A DNA stretch of 64,000 nt from NCBI GenBank assembly GCA_963795415.1, contig CAWCHQ010000001.1, positions 558,001 through 622,000 on the forward strand, written 5' to 3'. The stretch is from CAVSUZ01 sp963795415 (GTDB lineage: Bacteria; Pseudomonadota; Alphaproteobacteria; Acetobacterales; Acetobacteraceae). The notes beneath the pieces are model-generated. The model worked only from the letters and a program-made list of their open reading frames with translations. It had not been told where the DNA came from and did no database searches. A program made the translations under genes and the position numbers. This document shows positions 51,526 through 60,029 of this stretch, one piece after another (position 1 is the stretch's first letter; every line of letters starts with the position of its first letter).

Positions 51526-52794
51526 TTACCCGATGGCAGCCGCGATCCAGCCAGCCCAGGCGAGCACCGCCCTGTCGTCGCCGCCGCGTCCGACGATCTG
51601 CACCCCAACCGGCAGTCCATCCGGCCCCGTTCCAGCTGGAATCGTGACACACGGAACGCCGAGGCTCGTCCAGATGAAGTTGAAGACCGGATCGCCGGTC
51701 CAGCCCAGTCCTTCGGGCGCCTGCCCAGGTGCTGATGGCGTGATCAGCACGTCCCGGCCCTCCAGCACATCCGGAAGGGCGGCACGGCTCCGCCGGAACA
51801 CGTCGTATGCGCGGACGATGGACGCTTCACCCTGTGCCAGGCCGAACTCCAGACGCTCCCGCAATTCCGGGCTGATCTGCTCGCGCGCCGTCGCCAGCTC
51901 CCAGCCGAGTGCACGCGCACTCTCCACGTTCATGACCACGGGATGTGCATCCGACAAAGCGTGGAACATGTCCGGCAGTTCCCGATCCACAAGGCTTGCG
52001 CCAGCACGGCCCAGAATGTCCGCGACGCGCGGCAGCAACGCCTGTGTCTCGGGCAGTGCTTTGTCCCATACGGGCGAGCGGCACACCCCGACACGCGGCG
52101 GACGCGATTGCCTCTGTTCCGGGTCCCCCAGATCCCGTCCCGAAACCGCCGATGCAAGCAGGGCGCAATCGGCAACGCTGCGCGCGATGACGCCGATCGT
52201 GTCCAGCGTATCCGACATGATTTTCATGCCGGCGCGGTTGATCAGCCCGAAGCTGGGCTTATAGCCGACCACACCGCAATAGGAAGCGGGGCGGATGACG
52301 CTGCCGGCGGTCTGCGTGCCGAACGCCAGCGGGAAGAAAAAATCCGCGACGCCCGCGGCCGAGCCGCTCGAACTTCCACCTGGCGTGCGGGCCGGATTGT
52401 GCGGATTGGCGGTCGGCCCCGGCTTCCGGGTGGCGAACTCCGTGGTGACGGTCTTCCCGATCACCACACCGCCGGCCGACCGGGCCCAGGCCACGGCGGC
52501 GGCATCTGCTCGCGGCCGCCATCCCCGCCAGATCGGGGAGCCGTATTCGCTGGGCAGGTCCGCGGTGTCCAGGACATCCTTTACGCCGATCGGGAGTCCC
52601 TGAAGTGGACCCGGCCGGGCCTCGGCTGCCGCCGCGCGCGCCGCCGCCGCATCGAAGCCGGCGAACGCATGCACGACCGGTTCACGCACGGTAATCCGCT
52701 CCAGGCACGCCTCCATCAGCTCCGCCGGGCGCAGGCGCTCTTCGCGGATAAGCCGGGCAGCTTGCGTAGCGGTCAGACGAGCAGGGTCCTGCAT
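51526..52794 (-). CDS. Amidase (amidase signature family), second copy
   Basis: This 422-residue enzyme has the catalytic lysine in LPIGVKDVLDTAD near residue 78 and the serine-rich block RTPGGSSSGSAAGVADFFFP, then FGTQTAGSVIRPASYCGVVG containing the nucleophile. It differs from the amidase at 13820-15244 in sequence and context, so it is not a recent duplicate. It hydrolyses an unknown amide. It is co-transcribed with the MOSC-domain gene. Confidence 0.9.
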   Translation of the reverse strand: MQDPARLTATQAARLIREERLRPAELMEACLERITVREPVVHAFAGFDAAAARAAAAEARPGPLQGLPIGVKDVLDTADLPSEYGSPIWRGWRPRADAAAVAWARSAGGVVIGKTVTTEFATRKPGPTANPHNPARTPGGSSSGSAAGVADFFFPLAFGTQTAGSVIRPASYCGVVGYKPSFGLINRAGMKIMSDTLDTIGVIARSVADCALLASAVSGRDLGDPEQRQSRPPRVGVCRSPVWDKALPETQALLPRVADILGRAGASLVDRELPDMFHALSDAHPVVMNVESARALGWELATAREQISPELRERLEFGLAQGEASIVRAYDVFRRSRAALPDVLEGRDVLITPSAPGQAPEGLGWTGDPVFNFIWTSLGVPCVTIPAGTGPDGLPVGVQIVGRGGDDRAVLAWAGWIAAAIG

Positions 52795-52863
52795 CACGCG
52801 AATCCTCGGAAACAGATGTGTCAAGACTGGCGCGGCGTGCGGCCAAGGTCCATCCTCTCCGCG

Positions 52864-53400
52864 ATGAACGCTTATGAGCATACGCAGCGCATACGGGTCC
52901 GGCTGGGAGCCGATGGAACGCGTACATACCTTGTGGATTTCCCGCCGGAGGACCTGCCTGTGGTCCGCGGCCGGGACATAGAGCGGGCCTGGTATATCGC
53001 GCGGGAGGCGGCGATTGCCTCGGTTTGGGGACCAACGCGCGGGTTCCGCTTCAATCGCCCCGACGGTACCACCACGGACCTCGCGTTGGCCGATCGTGAC
53101 GCAGGTTGCTGGGCCGCCGCAGTGGACGGCACAGTCGGCCTCGGCTCGTCCTACGGCCTTTCAGTGTGCCTTCGCCTGCTCGCTCTGGTGCAACTGCTTG
53201 TGCGATCTTCCTGGGCCGGTTCCTTCTACCGGCTGGAACGGGACGGTGCGGAACTCGATCCTTCGCTCCTGAGGGCGGCAGCGACGGTGCCCCTTACGGC
53301 GGAAGCGCAGTTCGATGAAGGCGCGTTCCGGGCAAATCTCGCGCCGCCGCCGATTGCGCCTCCGGACATGCACGCACAGATTTCAGGAAGTCTTTCGTGA
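52864..53400 (+). CDS. Conserved protein of unknown function
   Basis: This 178-residue protein has no signal peptide. It contains RIRVRLGADGTRTYLVDFPP and WAAAVDGTVGLGSSYGLSVC near the middle, followed by a hydrophobic stretch LRLLALVQLLV and a long C-terminal region rich in alanine and proline. I recognise no family. Its TGA overlaps the GTG start of a small lipoprotein gene (GTGA), so they are translationally coupled, and the aminomutase gene follows in the same direction. Confidence 0.65.
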   Translation: MNAYEHTQRIRVRLGADGTRTYLVDFPPEDLPVVRGRDIERAWYIAREAAIASVWGPTRGFRFNRPDGTTTDLALADRDAGCWAAAVDGTVGLGSSYGLSVCLRLLALVQLLVRSSWAGSFYRLERDGAELDPSLLRAAATVPLTAEAQFDEGAFRANLAPPPIAPPDMHAQISGSLS

Positions 53401-53756
53401 AACATATTTGCTGGCCGTTGCTTTTGTTGCCGCTGGCCGCCTGTACCGGCGGGGGGGCGACGCCCGAGTCGCTGACCGAGCGGACGACGATCGAGGCATG
53501 CCGAGAGCAGGCCAATACAGCCTTCAACATGCAGAACCGCGACCAGATCTATCGTGAGTACCAGCCGTTTTCGCCGAGTTCCAGCATCGGGCTGACCCAG
53601 AACCCCACCCAGGGGCTCTCCGATAGATTTACGTTGCAGCGATCGATCCAGAATTGCATCCGCAACACCGGAACCGGTGCCAACCGCAGTACCTCCGGGG
53701 CGTCTTCCGTGGGCGGCCCCAGTGTGGTTGCTCCGGGAACTTCTCTCAGCCGCTGA
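53397..53756 (+). CDS. Small predicted lipoprotein
   Basis: This 119-residue protein has a lipoprotein signal, (M)KHICWPLLLLPLAAC, with lipobox LAAC and cysteine at residue 16. The mature part is polar with two cysteines (IEACREQANTAFNMQNRDQI and LQRSIQNCIRN) and a serine/glycine-rich end. It begins at GTG 53397 in a GTGA overlap with the gene before it. The aminomutase gene begins seven bases after its stop. The function is unknown. Confidence 0.75.
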   Translation: MKHICWPLLLLPLAACTGGGATPESLTERTTIEACREQANTAFNMQNRDQIYREYQPFSPSSSIGLTQNPTQGLSDRFTLQRSIQNCIRNTGTGANRSTSGASSVGGPSVVAPGTSLSR

Positions 53757-53763
53757 CCTCATC

Positions 53764-54798
53764 GTGACCGATACGCTCCGCACTGCCGCAGCGCTTGTCG
53801 CTGCCGGACTCATTTCCGTCGAGCAGCGGGAGGCGGTTGCCGCCACCGAATCCCGCTATGCTATTGCAATTCCGCCCGCCATCCGCAAGCTTATCGAACA
53901 GCGGGACGATCCCATCGCGCGCCAGTTCATTCCCTCGGCTGAAGAACTGATCACGGCACCGCACGAACGCGCGGATCCGATCGGGGACGAGGCGCTCTCG
54001 CCGGTGCGCGGCATCGTCCATCGCTACCCGGACCGGGCGCTGCTGAAGCCGTTGCTTGTGTGCCCGGTCTATTGCCGGTTTTGCTTCCGCCGCGAGCATG
54101 TCGGTCCCGATGGCGGTTTGCTGTCGGAATCTGAGCTCGATGCCGCCTACGCATGGCTTCGCGAGCATACGGAAATCCGCGAAGTTATACTGACCGGCGG
54201 CGATCCGTTCATGCTCTCCCCGCGCCGGTTGCGCGACATCGTAACGGCACTTTCCGCAATCCCGCATGTCGAGACATTGCGCGTCCACACGAGGATGCCA
54301 ATGGCCGATCCCGATCGCGTCACAACCGAGCTTGCGGCCGCGCTCCAGACCGACCGGGCGATGTGGGTAGTACTTCACGCCAATCACGCGCGGGAGTTCA
54401 CCGTGGAGGCCCGTGCAGCGATCTCGGTTCTGCAGCGTGAGGCGATTCCGGTTCTGGGGCAATCGGTCCTGTTGCGCGGCGTCAACAACAGCGTTGAAGC
54501 ACTGGAGGCGCTGTTCCGGGCGATGGTTTCGGCCAGGGTCAAACCGTACTACCTGCATCAGCTCGACCCCGCGCCAGGCACCGCGCGGTTTCATGTGCCG
54601 ATCGCGGAAGGACGCCAGCTGGTAGCGGCATTGCGCGGGCGCGTGACCGGTCTGGCGTTGCCCACTTACGTGCTGGATATTCCGGGCGGTTACGGAAAAG
54701 TGCCGATCGGGCCGGATTACATGGATGATGGCGGGACGGTGCGCGACCCTTCGGGCGCCTTGCATCATCTGCCGCACCAGGATCAATCAGTTAGTTAA
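53764..54798 (+). CDS. KamA-family radical SAM lysine 2,3-aminomutase-like protein
   Basis: This 344-residue enzyme uses S-adenosylmethionine, a 4Fe-4S cluster and PLP. The cluster motif CPVYCRFC (CX3CX2C) is near residue 100, the GGDP motif in VILTGGDPFMLSPRRL near 145, and LLRGVNNSVEALEALF and PYYLHQLDPAPGTARFHV are typical of the family. The length and lack of the extended C-terminal zinc region suit EpmB-type beta-lysine synthesis for EF-P, but neither efp nor epmA is near. GTG 53764 is the start. The 3' end overlaps the convergent flavoprotein gene by eight bases. Confidence 0.88.
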   Translation: MTDTLRTAAALVAAGLISVEQREAVAATESRYAIAIPPAIRKLIEQRDDPIARQFIPSAEELITAPHERADPIGDEALSPVRGIVHRYPDRALLKPLLVCPVYCRFCFRREHVGPDGGLLSESELDAAYAWLREHTEIREVILTGGDPFMLSPRRLRDIVTALSAIPHVETLRVHTRMPMADPDRVTTELAAALQTDRAMWVVLHANHAREFTVEARAAISVLQREAIPVLGQSVLLRGVNNSVEALEALFRAMVSARVKPYYLHQLDPAPGTARFHVPIAEGRQLVAALRGRVTGLALPTYVLDIPGGYGKVPIGPDYMDDGGTVRDPSGALHHLPHQDQSVS

Positions 54799-56173
54799 GA
54801 AACATTTTGCCCGGGTTCAGAATTCCCCTGGGATCGAATGCCTGCTTTACCGACTGCATGACGGCGATGGCATCTTCGCCATGTTCCTGCAGTATAAATT
54901 CCCGCTTGCCGATGCCCACGCCATGCTCGCCGCTGCAGGAGCCACCGAGCGACAGCGCGCGGGCCACGATCTTTTTGTCCAGATCCCAGGCGCGCTGCAG
55001 CCCGTCCGCTTCCGGCGGCACCAGGATCACGGTGTGAAAGTTTCCGTCGCCGACATGTCCGACAATCGGCGCCGCGAGTCCCGAGGCAGCGATGTCCTCC
55101 TTGGCGCCTATGATGGCCTCATCCAGGCGAGAGATCGGCACGATCGCATCGGTGGCCAGTCCCCGATGTCCCGGCTTGCTTGCCAGGGCGGCCCAAAGCG
55201 CATCATGCCGCGCCTGCCAAAGCTTGCTGCGTTCCTCGGCGTCAACGGTCCAGCGGAATCCGCTCGCGCCGTAACCGACCGCAATCTCCTCCGCCTGTTG
55301 CGCCTGTTCGGCAACGGAAGCCTGCGTTCCATGGAACTCGAAGAAGATGCTGGGGAGCAATTCGAGGCCATCGAGCTGCGAATACGCAATGCAGGCAGCC
55401 ATCTGCACTTCGTCCAGAAGCTCCATGCGTGCCACGGGGATTCCCATCTGCAGGATGGCGATCACTGTCTCGACGGCAGCCCGCAACGTAGGGAACTGAC
55501 AGGTTGCGGAGGAAATTGCTTCGGGAATGCCGTGCAGGCGCAGCTGTATCTCCGTGATGACGCCCAGCGTCCCTTCCGAGCCGATGAACAGATGCGTCAG
55601 GTCGTATCCGGTTGCCGATTTGCGCACTCGCCCGCCGGTATGGATGGCGCGGCCATCAGCGAGAACAACCGTCAGTCCCGTCACGTTTTCCCGGATCGTG
55701 CCATAACGCACGGCGTTTGTTCCGGAAGCCCGTGTGGCGCACATCCCGCCCAGCGTGCAATCGGCCGTGCCCGGGTCGACGGGAAAGAACAGGCCCTGGT
55801 CACGCAGGTGCTCGTTCAGCTGCTTGCGCGTCACGCCGGCCTCGATGCGGCAATCCATGTCCGGCTGGCTGACCATAAGAATCCGGGTCATGCGCGAGAG
55901 ATCGAGCGTGATGCCGCCACGCACCGGCGTCACATGGCCTTCGAGGGAAGTGCCAGCCCCCCACGGGACGACCGGCACATGCGCAGCATAGCAAAGCGAG
56001 AGCAGGCGGGAGGCTTCTTCGGTGGTCTGGATGAAGGCGACGGCGTCGGGCAGGTGCGGTGGCTGCGTGTCCTGGCCGTGCGAATGATGCTCGCGCAGCG
56101 CAGCGTTGGTGGTCATTCTCTCGCCCAGAAACGTCCGTGCTGCCTCGATCACCGACTGGACGTTATCCGCCAT
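54791..56173 (-). CDS. FAD-linked oxidase, D-lactate dehydrogenase (cytochrome)-type
   Basis: This 460-residue flavoprotein has the PCMH FAD domain: VPVVPWGAGTSLEGHVTPVR and FFPVDPGTADCTLGGMCATRASG, with SGYDLTHLFIGSEGTLGVIT-like KSATGYDLTHLFIG. The C-terminal FAD-oxidase domain contains PIVGHVGDGNFHTVI and SCSGEHGVGIGKREF. These match DLD1-type D-lactate dehydrogenases and GlcD. It would oxidise D-lactate or another 2-hydroxy acid at the membrane. ATG 56173 follows AGGAG; ATG 56176 is adjacent. Confidence 0.9.
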   Translation of the reverse strand: MADNVQSVIEAARTFLGERMTTNAALREHHSHGQDTQPPHLPDAVAFIQTTEEASRLLSLCYAAHVPVVPWGAGTSLEGHVTPVRGGITLDLSRMTRILMVSQPDMDCRIEAGVTRKQLNEHLRDQGLFFPVDPGTADCTLGGMCATRASGTNAVRYGTIRENVTGLTVVLADGRAIHTGGRVRKSATGYDLTHLFIGSEGTLGVITEIQLRLHGIPEAISSATCQFPTLRAAVETVIAILQMGIPVARMELLDEVQMAACIAYSQLDGLELLPSIFFEFHGTQASVAEQAQQAEEIAVGYGASGFRWTVDAEERSKLWQARHDALWAALASKPGHRGLATDAIVPISRLDEAIIGAKEDIAASGLAAPIVGHVGDGNFHTVILVPPEADGLQRAWDLDKKIVARALSLGGSCSGEHGVGIGKREFILQEHGEDAIAVMQSVKQAFDPRGILNPGKMFLN

Positions 56174-56285
56174 CATATGCTCCTGAAGAGTTCGGGGTTG
56201 TCTTGTACCGGCTTCCCCGGCCGGGGCAAAACGAGCGCGTTCGCGGCTGCGTTGAACCGTTCGCCGCCTCACCAATATCTGTGCG

Positions 56286-56447
56286 ATGGACCAGAAACCG
56301 CAGAACGACGCAGCCGAGCCGGTAACGCAGCCGCCGCCCAAGGCCGAAGCGGAGCAGAAAAGGCCGAAAGAGATTGGCGGCCCGCCTGGACCGGAACCGA
56401 CGCGCTACGGCGACTGGGAGCGCAAGGGCCGCTGCATCGATTTCTAG
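56286..56447 (+). CDS. Succinate dehydrogenase assembly factor 4-like protein (DUF1674)
   Basis: This 53-residue protein has a lysine/proline-rich variable start (MDQKPQNDAAEPVTQPPPKA) and the family-defining end EIGGPPGPEPTRYGDWERKG then RCIDF. In mitochondria the homologue SDHAF4 binds the flavinylated SDHA subunit and promotes complex II assembly. The length and conserved C-terminus are complete. The stop codon lies in the first arm of a hairpin at 56446-56510. The gene is short enough to be missed by size cut-offs. Confidence 0.85.
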   Translation: MDQKPQNDAAEPVTQPPPKAEAEQKRPKEIGGPPGPEPTRYGDWERKGRCIDF

Positions 56448-56510
56448 TATCCGATCACAGAGAAGCGTAAGTCGCGAAGCGCGCACACTTCGTCGCGTGA
56501 ATCGGATACT
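56446..56510. repeat. Long imperfect hairpin after the SDHAF4-like gene
   Basis: AGTATCCGATCAC (56446-56458) pairs with GTGAATCGGATACT (56497-56510), with an inner stem GCGAAG/CTTCG. It overlaps the SDHAF4 stop and may terminate that transcript. Confidence 0.5.
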
Positions 56511-56525
56511 CAGACAACAAGCGGC

Positions 56526-56552
56526 GTATCGACTTTCAGAGAAAGTCGATAC
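56526..56552. repeat. 27-base palindrome (12-base arms, 3-base loop), second member
   Basis: GTATCGACTTTC, loop AGA and the exact complement. The same geometry is seen at 33309-33335, and a decayed relative (AGTATTGACTTTC, loop GCC) at about 47532-47562. Confidence 0.7.
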
Positions 56553-56596
56553 TAGAGTAGATCCCCCGATCCTGTCCGCCGGTCGCGTCAGGCGGA

Positions 56597-56914
56597 TCAG
56601 AACACCAGCTGCTGCCAACTGCCCTGAATGGCTGCGTAAATCCGCCACAGCACCTCGGTCTGAATCACCTGGATCAGAATCACCGCGACCCACGGGCTGA
56701 TATCAATGCCTCCGAAGTTCGGCAGGAGATTGCGGATCGGCCGCAGAACCGGATCGGTGAACCGGTACAGAAAATCGCCAATCTGCCAGACTATGCGGTT
56801 GCGCCCGTCCAGCACGCCAAACGCAATGAGGATGCTGAAAATGGCGGCGATAATAATGGCCCATTTGAAGATACCCAGCGCGTAGTCCAGAAGCTGAAAG
56901 AGAACGGTGATCAT
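56597..56914 (-). CDS. YggT family membrane protein
   Basis: This 105-residue protein has two hydrophobic regions (LGIFKWAIIIAAIFSILIAF and the C-terminal WVAVILIQVIQTEVLW) around the YggT motif FTDPVLRPIRNLLPNFGGIDISP. YggT proteins are small inner-membrane proteins with poorly known roles, linked in some species to osmotic or cell-division functions. ATG 56914 is used. It stands alone, divergent from serC. Confidence 0.88.
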   Translation of the reverse strand: MITVLFQLLDYALGIFKWAIIIAAIFSILIAFGVLDGRNRIVWQIGDFLYRFTDPVLRPIRNLLPNFGGIDISPWVAVILIQVIQTEVLWRIYAAIQGSWQQLVF

Positions 56915-56985
56915 GTTGTGTTCCAAGCAAGCGGCGCGGAACCTAATCGCCGCCCCCCCCGGACGCAACCCGATGCAACTCGGCG

Positions 56986-57014
56986 TTGACAGCCCTCGCA
57001 TGGCGGACTAGCTC
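56986..57014 (+). promoter_or_regulatory. Candidate promoter of serC-serA
   Basis: TTGACA (56986-56991) and TAGCTC (57009-57014) are separated by 17 bases. The -35 is a consensus match; the -10 is weak, which would suit a regulated promoter. Confidence 0.45.
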
Positions 57015-57073
57015 CCGCCCCGGGTCACGCCCCCCCACCGGGGTGCTTCTCTTCTGAAAGGGAGAGCCGAAAG
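57012..57073 (+). ncRNA. Structured serC leader, resembling the alphaproteobacterial serC RNA motif
   Basis: The leader can fold into two hairpins: CCCCGG with CCGGGG, then CTCTTC with an arm containing GGGAG that covers the ribosome-binding site just before ATG 57074. A candidate cis-regulatory serC motif is known upstream of serC-serA in alphaproteobacteria, and the placement and layout fit. The match to that family is from memory and not confirmed. Confidence 0.5.
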
Positions 57074-58216
57074 ATGCCAACGCACGCCCGCAAACCGGAC
57101 AAGCGTCCGGCCAATCCCAATTTCTCCTCCGGTCCCTGCGCCAAACGTCCCGGCTTCACGCTGGACGCGCTGCGCGGCGCCATGTTCGCCCGCAGCCACC
57201 GTGCGGCGGCACCAAAGGCGCGCCTGCACGAGATCATTGAGCGCTCGAAGGCGATCCTCGGGCTGCCTGCCGACTGGCGCCTGGGCATTGTGCCGGCCTC
57301 CGATACAGGCGCGGTCGAACTGGCACTGTGGTCGCTGCTCGGAGCCTGCAAAGTGGACGTGCTGGCCTTCGAAAGCTTCTCGCAGACCTGGGCCGCGGAT
57401 ATTACCAAACAGCTCCGCCTGGCCGACGCACGGGTGCTGACGGCGCCTTATGGGCACCTCCCCGATCTCGCGGCGGTGGACTTCACCCGTGACGTGGTTC
57501 TCGCCTGGAACGGAACGACCTCCGGCGTGCGCATCCCGAACAGCAACTGGATCCCCGCCGACCGCCAGGGGCTGGTGATCTGCGACGCCACCTCGGCTGC
57601 GTTCGCGATGGACCTGCCGTGGGATAAGCTCGATGTCGCCACCTGGTCATGGCAGAAGGTGCTGGGCGGGGAGGCTGCACATGGAATGCTGGCACTCTCC
57701 CCACGCGCGGTGGAGCGCCTGACCAGCTACACCCCGCCCTGGCCGCTGCCGAAGATCTTCCGCCTGACCAGCGGCGGAAAGCTGACCGAGGGCATATTCA
57801 AGGGCGAGACGATCAACACCCCTTCCATGCTTTGCGCCGAGGACGCTCTGGACGGTCTGCGATGGGCGGAAGCGGCCGGCGGCCTCAAAGCGCTGATCGC
57901 GCGCAGCGAAGCCAACCTTGCGGCCATTGCCGGCTGGGTTGGGCGAACGCCCTGGGTGGACTTCCTGGCCGAGGACCCGGCGACGCGATCCTGCACCTCG
58001 ATTTGCCTCACCCTGAAGACAGCCGACCCCGCCCAGACCGCCAGGCGCATCGCGGCGCTGCTCGATGCCGAGGGCGTGGCCTACGACATCGGCGCCTATC
58101 GCGATGCTCCGCCCGGCCTGCGCATCTGGGGGGGCGCCACAGTCGAGACCCCAGACATCGCCGCCCTGCTCCCCTGGCTGGAATGGGCGTTTGCCGAGAC
58201 GCAGGGAGCGGCCTGA
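57074..58216 (+). CDS. serC: Phosphoserine transaminase
   Basis: This 380-residue PLP enzyme converts 3-phosphohydroxypyruvate to phosphoserine in serine synthesis. It is the Methanosarcina/alphaproteobacterial form: NPNFSSGPCAKRPGFTLDAL at the N-terminus, ASDTGAVELALWSLLG, ICDATSAAFAMDLPWDKLDV, and the PLP lysine in TWSWQKVLGGEAAHGML. Its TGA shares a base with the serA ATG (TGATG), so the pair is co-translated. A structured leader precedes it. Confidence 0.95.
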   Translation: MPTHARKPDKRPANPNFSSGPCAKRPGFTLDALRGAMFARSHRAAAPKARLHEIIERSKAILGLPADWRLGIVPASDTGAVELALWSLLGACKVDVLAFESFSQTWAADITKQLRLADARVLTAPYGHLPDLAAVDFTRDVVLAWNGTTSGVRIPNSNWIPADRQGLVICDATSAAFAMDLPWDKLDVATWSWQKVLGGEAAHGMLALSPRAVERLTSYTPPWPLPKIFRLTSGGKLTEGIFKGETINTPSMLCAEDALDGLRWAEAAGGLKALIARSEANLAAIAGWVGRTPWVDFLAEDPATRSCTSICLTLKTADPAQTARRIAALLDAEGVAYDIGAYRDAPPGLRIWGGATVETPDIAALLPWLEWAFAETQGAA

Positions 58217-59802
58217 TGCCGAAGGTTCTGATCAGCGACAAACTCTCCCCCGCCGCGGTGGAGATCTTCACCTCCCGTGGGATCGAAACGGACCTTCGCC
58301 CAGGTCTCTCTTCGGCCGAACTGCGGTCGATTATCGAACCGTACGATGGGCTGGCGATCCGCTCCGCCACCAAGGTCACGCGAGAACTGCTCGATGCCGC
58401 CACTAACCTGAAGGTTGTCGGCCGCGCCGGCATCGGCGTGGACAACGTTGATATAAAATCGGCGACTGCCCGCGGTGTGGTGGTGATGAACACGCCTCAC
58501 GGCAACACGATCACCACCGCCGAGCATGCCATCGCAATGATGTTCGCACTGGCCCGGCAGTTGCCCGAGGCTTCGGCATCCACCAAGGCCGGCAAGTGGG
58601 AGAAGAACCGCTTCATGGGCGTCGAGCTGTCCGGCAAGACGCTCGGCCTGGTCGGCTGCGGAAACATCGGCTCGATCGTCGCAGACCGGGCCGTCGGGCT
58701 GCATATGAAAGTGGTTGCGTACGACCCGTTCCTGTCAGAGAAGCGGGCTCTCGAGCTCGGCGTAGAAAAAACCGAAATAGACGACCTGCTCTCTCGCGCC
58801 GATTTCATTACCATCCATACGCCGCTGACTGATGCGACACGAAACATTCTCTCGCGTGAGGCCATCGCGAAGACCAGGCGCGGTGTCCGCATCATCAACT
58901 GCGCCCGCGGCGGCCTGTTGGACGAGGCCGCACTCGCCGAGGCCATCAAGTGCGGCCATGTCGCCGGCGCCGCGCTGGACGTGTTCGAGACTGAGCCTGC
59001 GACCGATTCGCCGCTGTTCGGGCTCGAGAATGTCGTCTGCACGCCGCATCTCGGAGCCGCGACGACCGAGGCGCAGGAGAACGTGGCACTGCAGGTCGCC
59101 GAGCAGATGAGCGATTTTCTGCTCACCGGCGCAGTGACGAACGCGATCAACATGCCCTCGATGACCGCCGAGGAAGGCCCGCGCCTGCGGCCCTATATGG
59201 CGCTCTGCCGCAATCTGGGGGCCTTTGCCGGTCAGCTCACGCATGCACGCGAAGGCATGATCCGGCGAGTCATCATCGAGTACGAAGGCCATGTGGCGCA
59301 GCTCAATCACCGGCCGCTTACGGCCGCGACCTTGGCCGGACTGATGACGCCGGTCATGGAGGGGGTGAACATGGTGAATGCGCCGGTTGCGGCGCGGGAA
59401 CACGGAATCGACGTCGCGGAAACCGTCCATGACCGGCCTAGCGAGTACCAAACCCTGGTGCGCGTCACGGTTGAGGGCGACAGCCTTACAAGGTCGGTGG
59501 CCGGCACGTTGTTCGCCGGTGCGCGGCCCCGCATCGTGGAAATCAAGGGCATTCCAGTCGAGGCCGATTTTGCCGCGCACATGCTCTACGTGACCAATCA
59601 GGACAAGCCGGGCTTCATAGGTCGCTTCGGCGCCACGCTGGCGGGCGCAGGCATCAATATCGCCACATTCCATCTGGGCCGGGCAGAACGGGGAGGCGAT
59701 GCGATCTGCCTCGTCGCGGTGGACGAGGCGGTGCCGGAGGACGTGCTGGCGATGGTCCGTACGTTGCCGCTGGTGATGCAGGCAACCTCCCTTTCGTTTT
59801 AG
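58216..59802 (+). CDS. serA: D-3-phosphoglycerate dehydrogenase
   Basis: This 528-residue enzyme commits 3-phosphoglycerate to serine synthesis. The NAD site is KTLGLVGCGNIGSIVADRA near residue 145; catalytic residues are in INCARGGLLDEAAL (Arg), DVFETEPATDSPL (Glu) and CTPHLGAATTEAQE (His). It is the long form with an intervening ASB-like domain and a C-terminal ACT domain (YVTNQDKPGFIGRFGATLAG), which usually senses serine. An IS4-type element is inserted 45 bases after its stop. Confidence 0.95.
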   Translation: MPKVLISDKLSPAAVEIFTSRGIETDLRPGLSSAELRSIIEPYDGLAIRSATKVTRELLDAATNLKVVGRAGIGVDNVDIKSATARGVVVMNTPHGNTITTAEHAIAMMFALARQLPEASASTKAGKWEKNRFMGVELSGKTLGLVGCGNIGSIVADRAVGLHMKVVAYDPFLSEKRALELGVEKTEIDDLLSRADFITIHTPLTDATRNILSREAIAKTRRGVRIINCARGGLLDEAALAEAIKCGHVAGAALDVFETEPATDSPLFGLENVVCTPHLGAATTEAQENVALQVAEQMSDFLLTGAVTNAINMPSMTAEEGPRLRPYMALCRNLGAFAGQLTHAREGMIRRVIIEYEGHVAQLNHRPLTAATLAGLMTPVMEGVNMVNAPVAAREHGIDVAETVHDRPSEYQTLVRVTVEGDSLTRSVAGTLFAGARPRIVEIKGIPVEADFAAHMLYVTNQDKPGFIGRFGATLAGAGINIATFHLGRAERGGDAICLVAVDEAVPEDVLAMVRTLPLVMQATSLSF

Positions 59803-59867
59803 TCCCCCGCCCACCGTCATGGCCGGCCCATGCCCTCGGGCCCGACCCCATAGGCGCTAAAATATGT

Positions 59868-59896
59868 GCGGCAGCTTTTGGTACTGCCGCTTTTTT
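59868..59896 (+). terminator. Terminator at the left end of the IS4-type element
   Basis: GCGGCAG (59868-59874) pairs with CTGCCGC (59884-59890), followed by TTTTTT. It would stop transcripts entering the element from serA, limiting antisense transcription of the transposase gene. Confidence 0.75.
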
Positions 59897-60029
59897 CGCG
59901 GCGGTTCGTGGAGATGGCGCCTGAGCGTGCGGTAGGCGCGTTGTAAGCAGGTGATGCTGGGCTGCGGCATGATGGCTTGTATCAGCGTCACCACCAACTG
60001 CTGGAGCAAACGCCAGAGGCCGGGTCGTG

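Noticed and set aside
54725..56470. 581-codon frame antisense to the D-lactate dehydrogenase-type gene
   Set aside because: It is a shadow of a strong family match on the other strand, with no domain resemblance.
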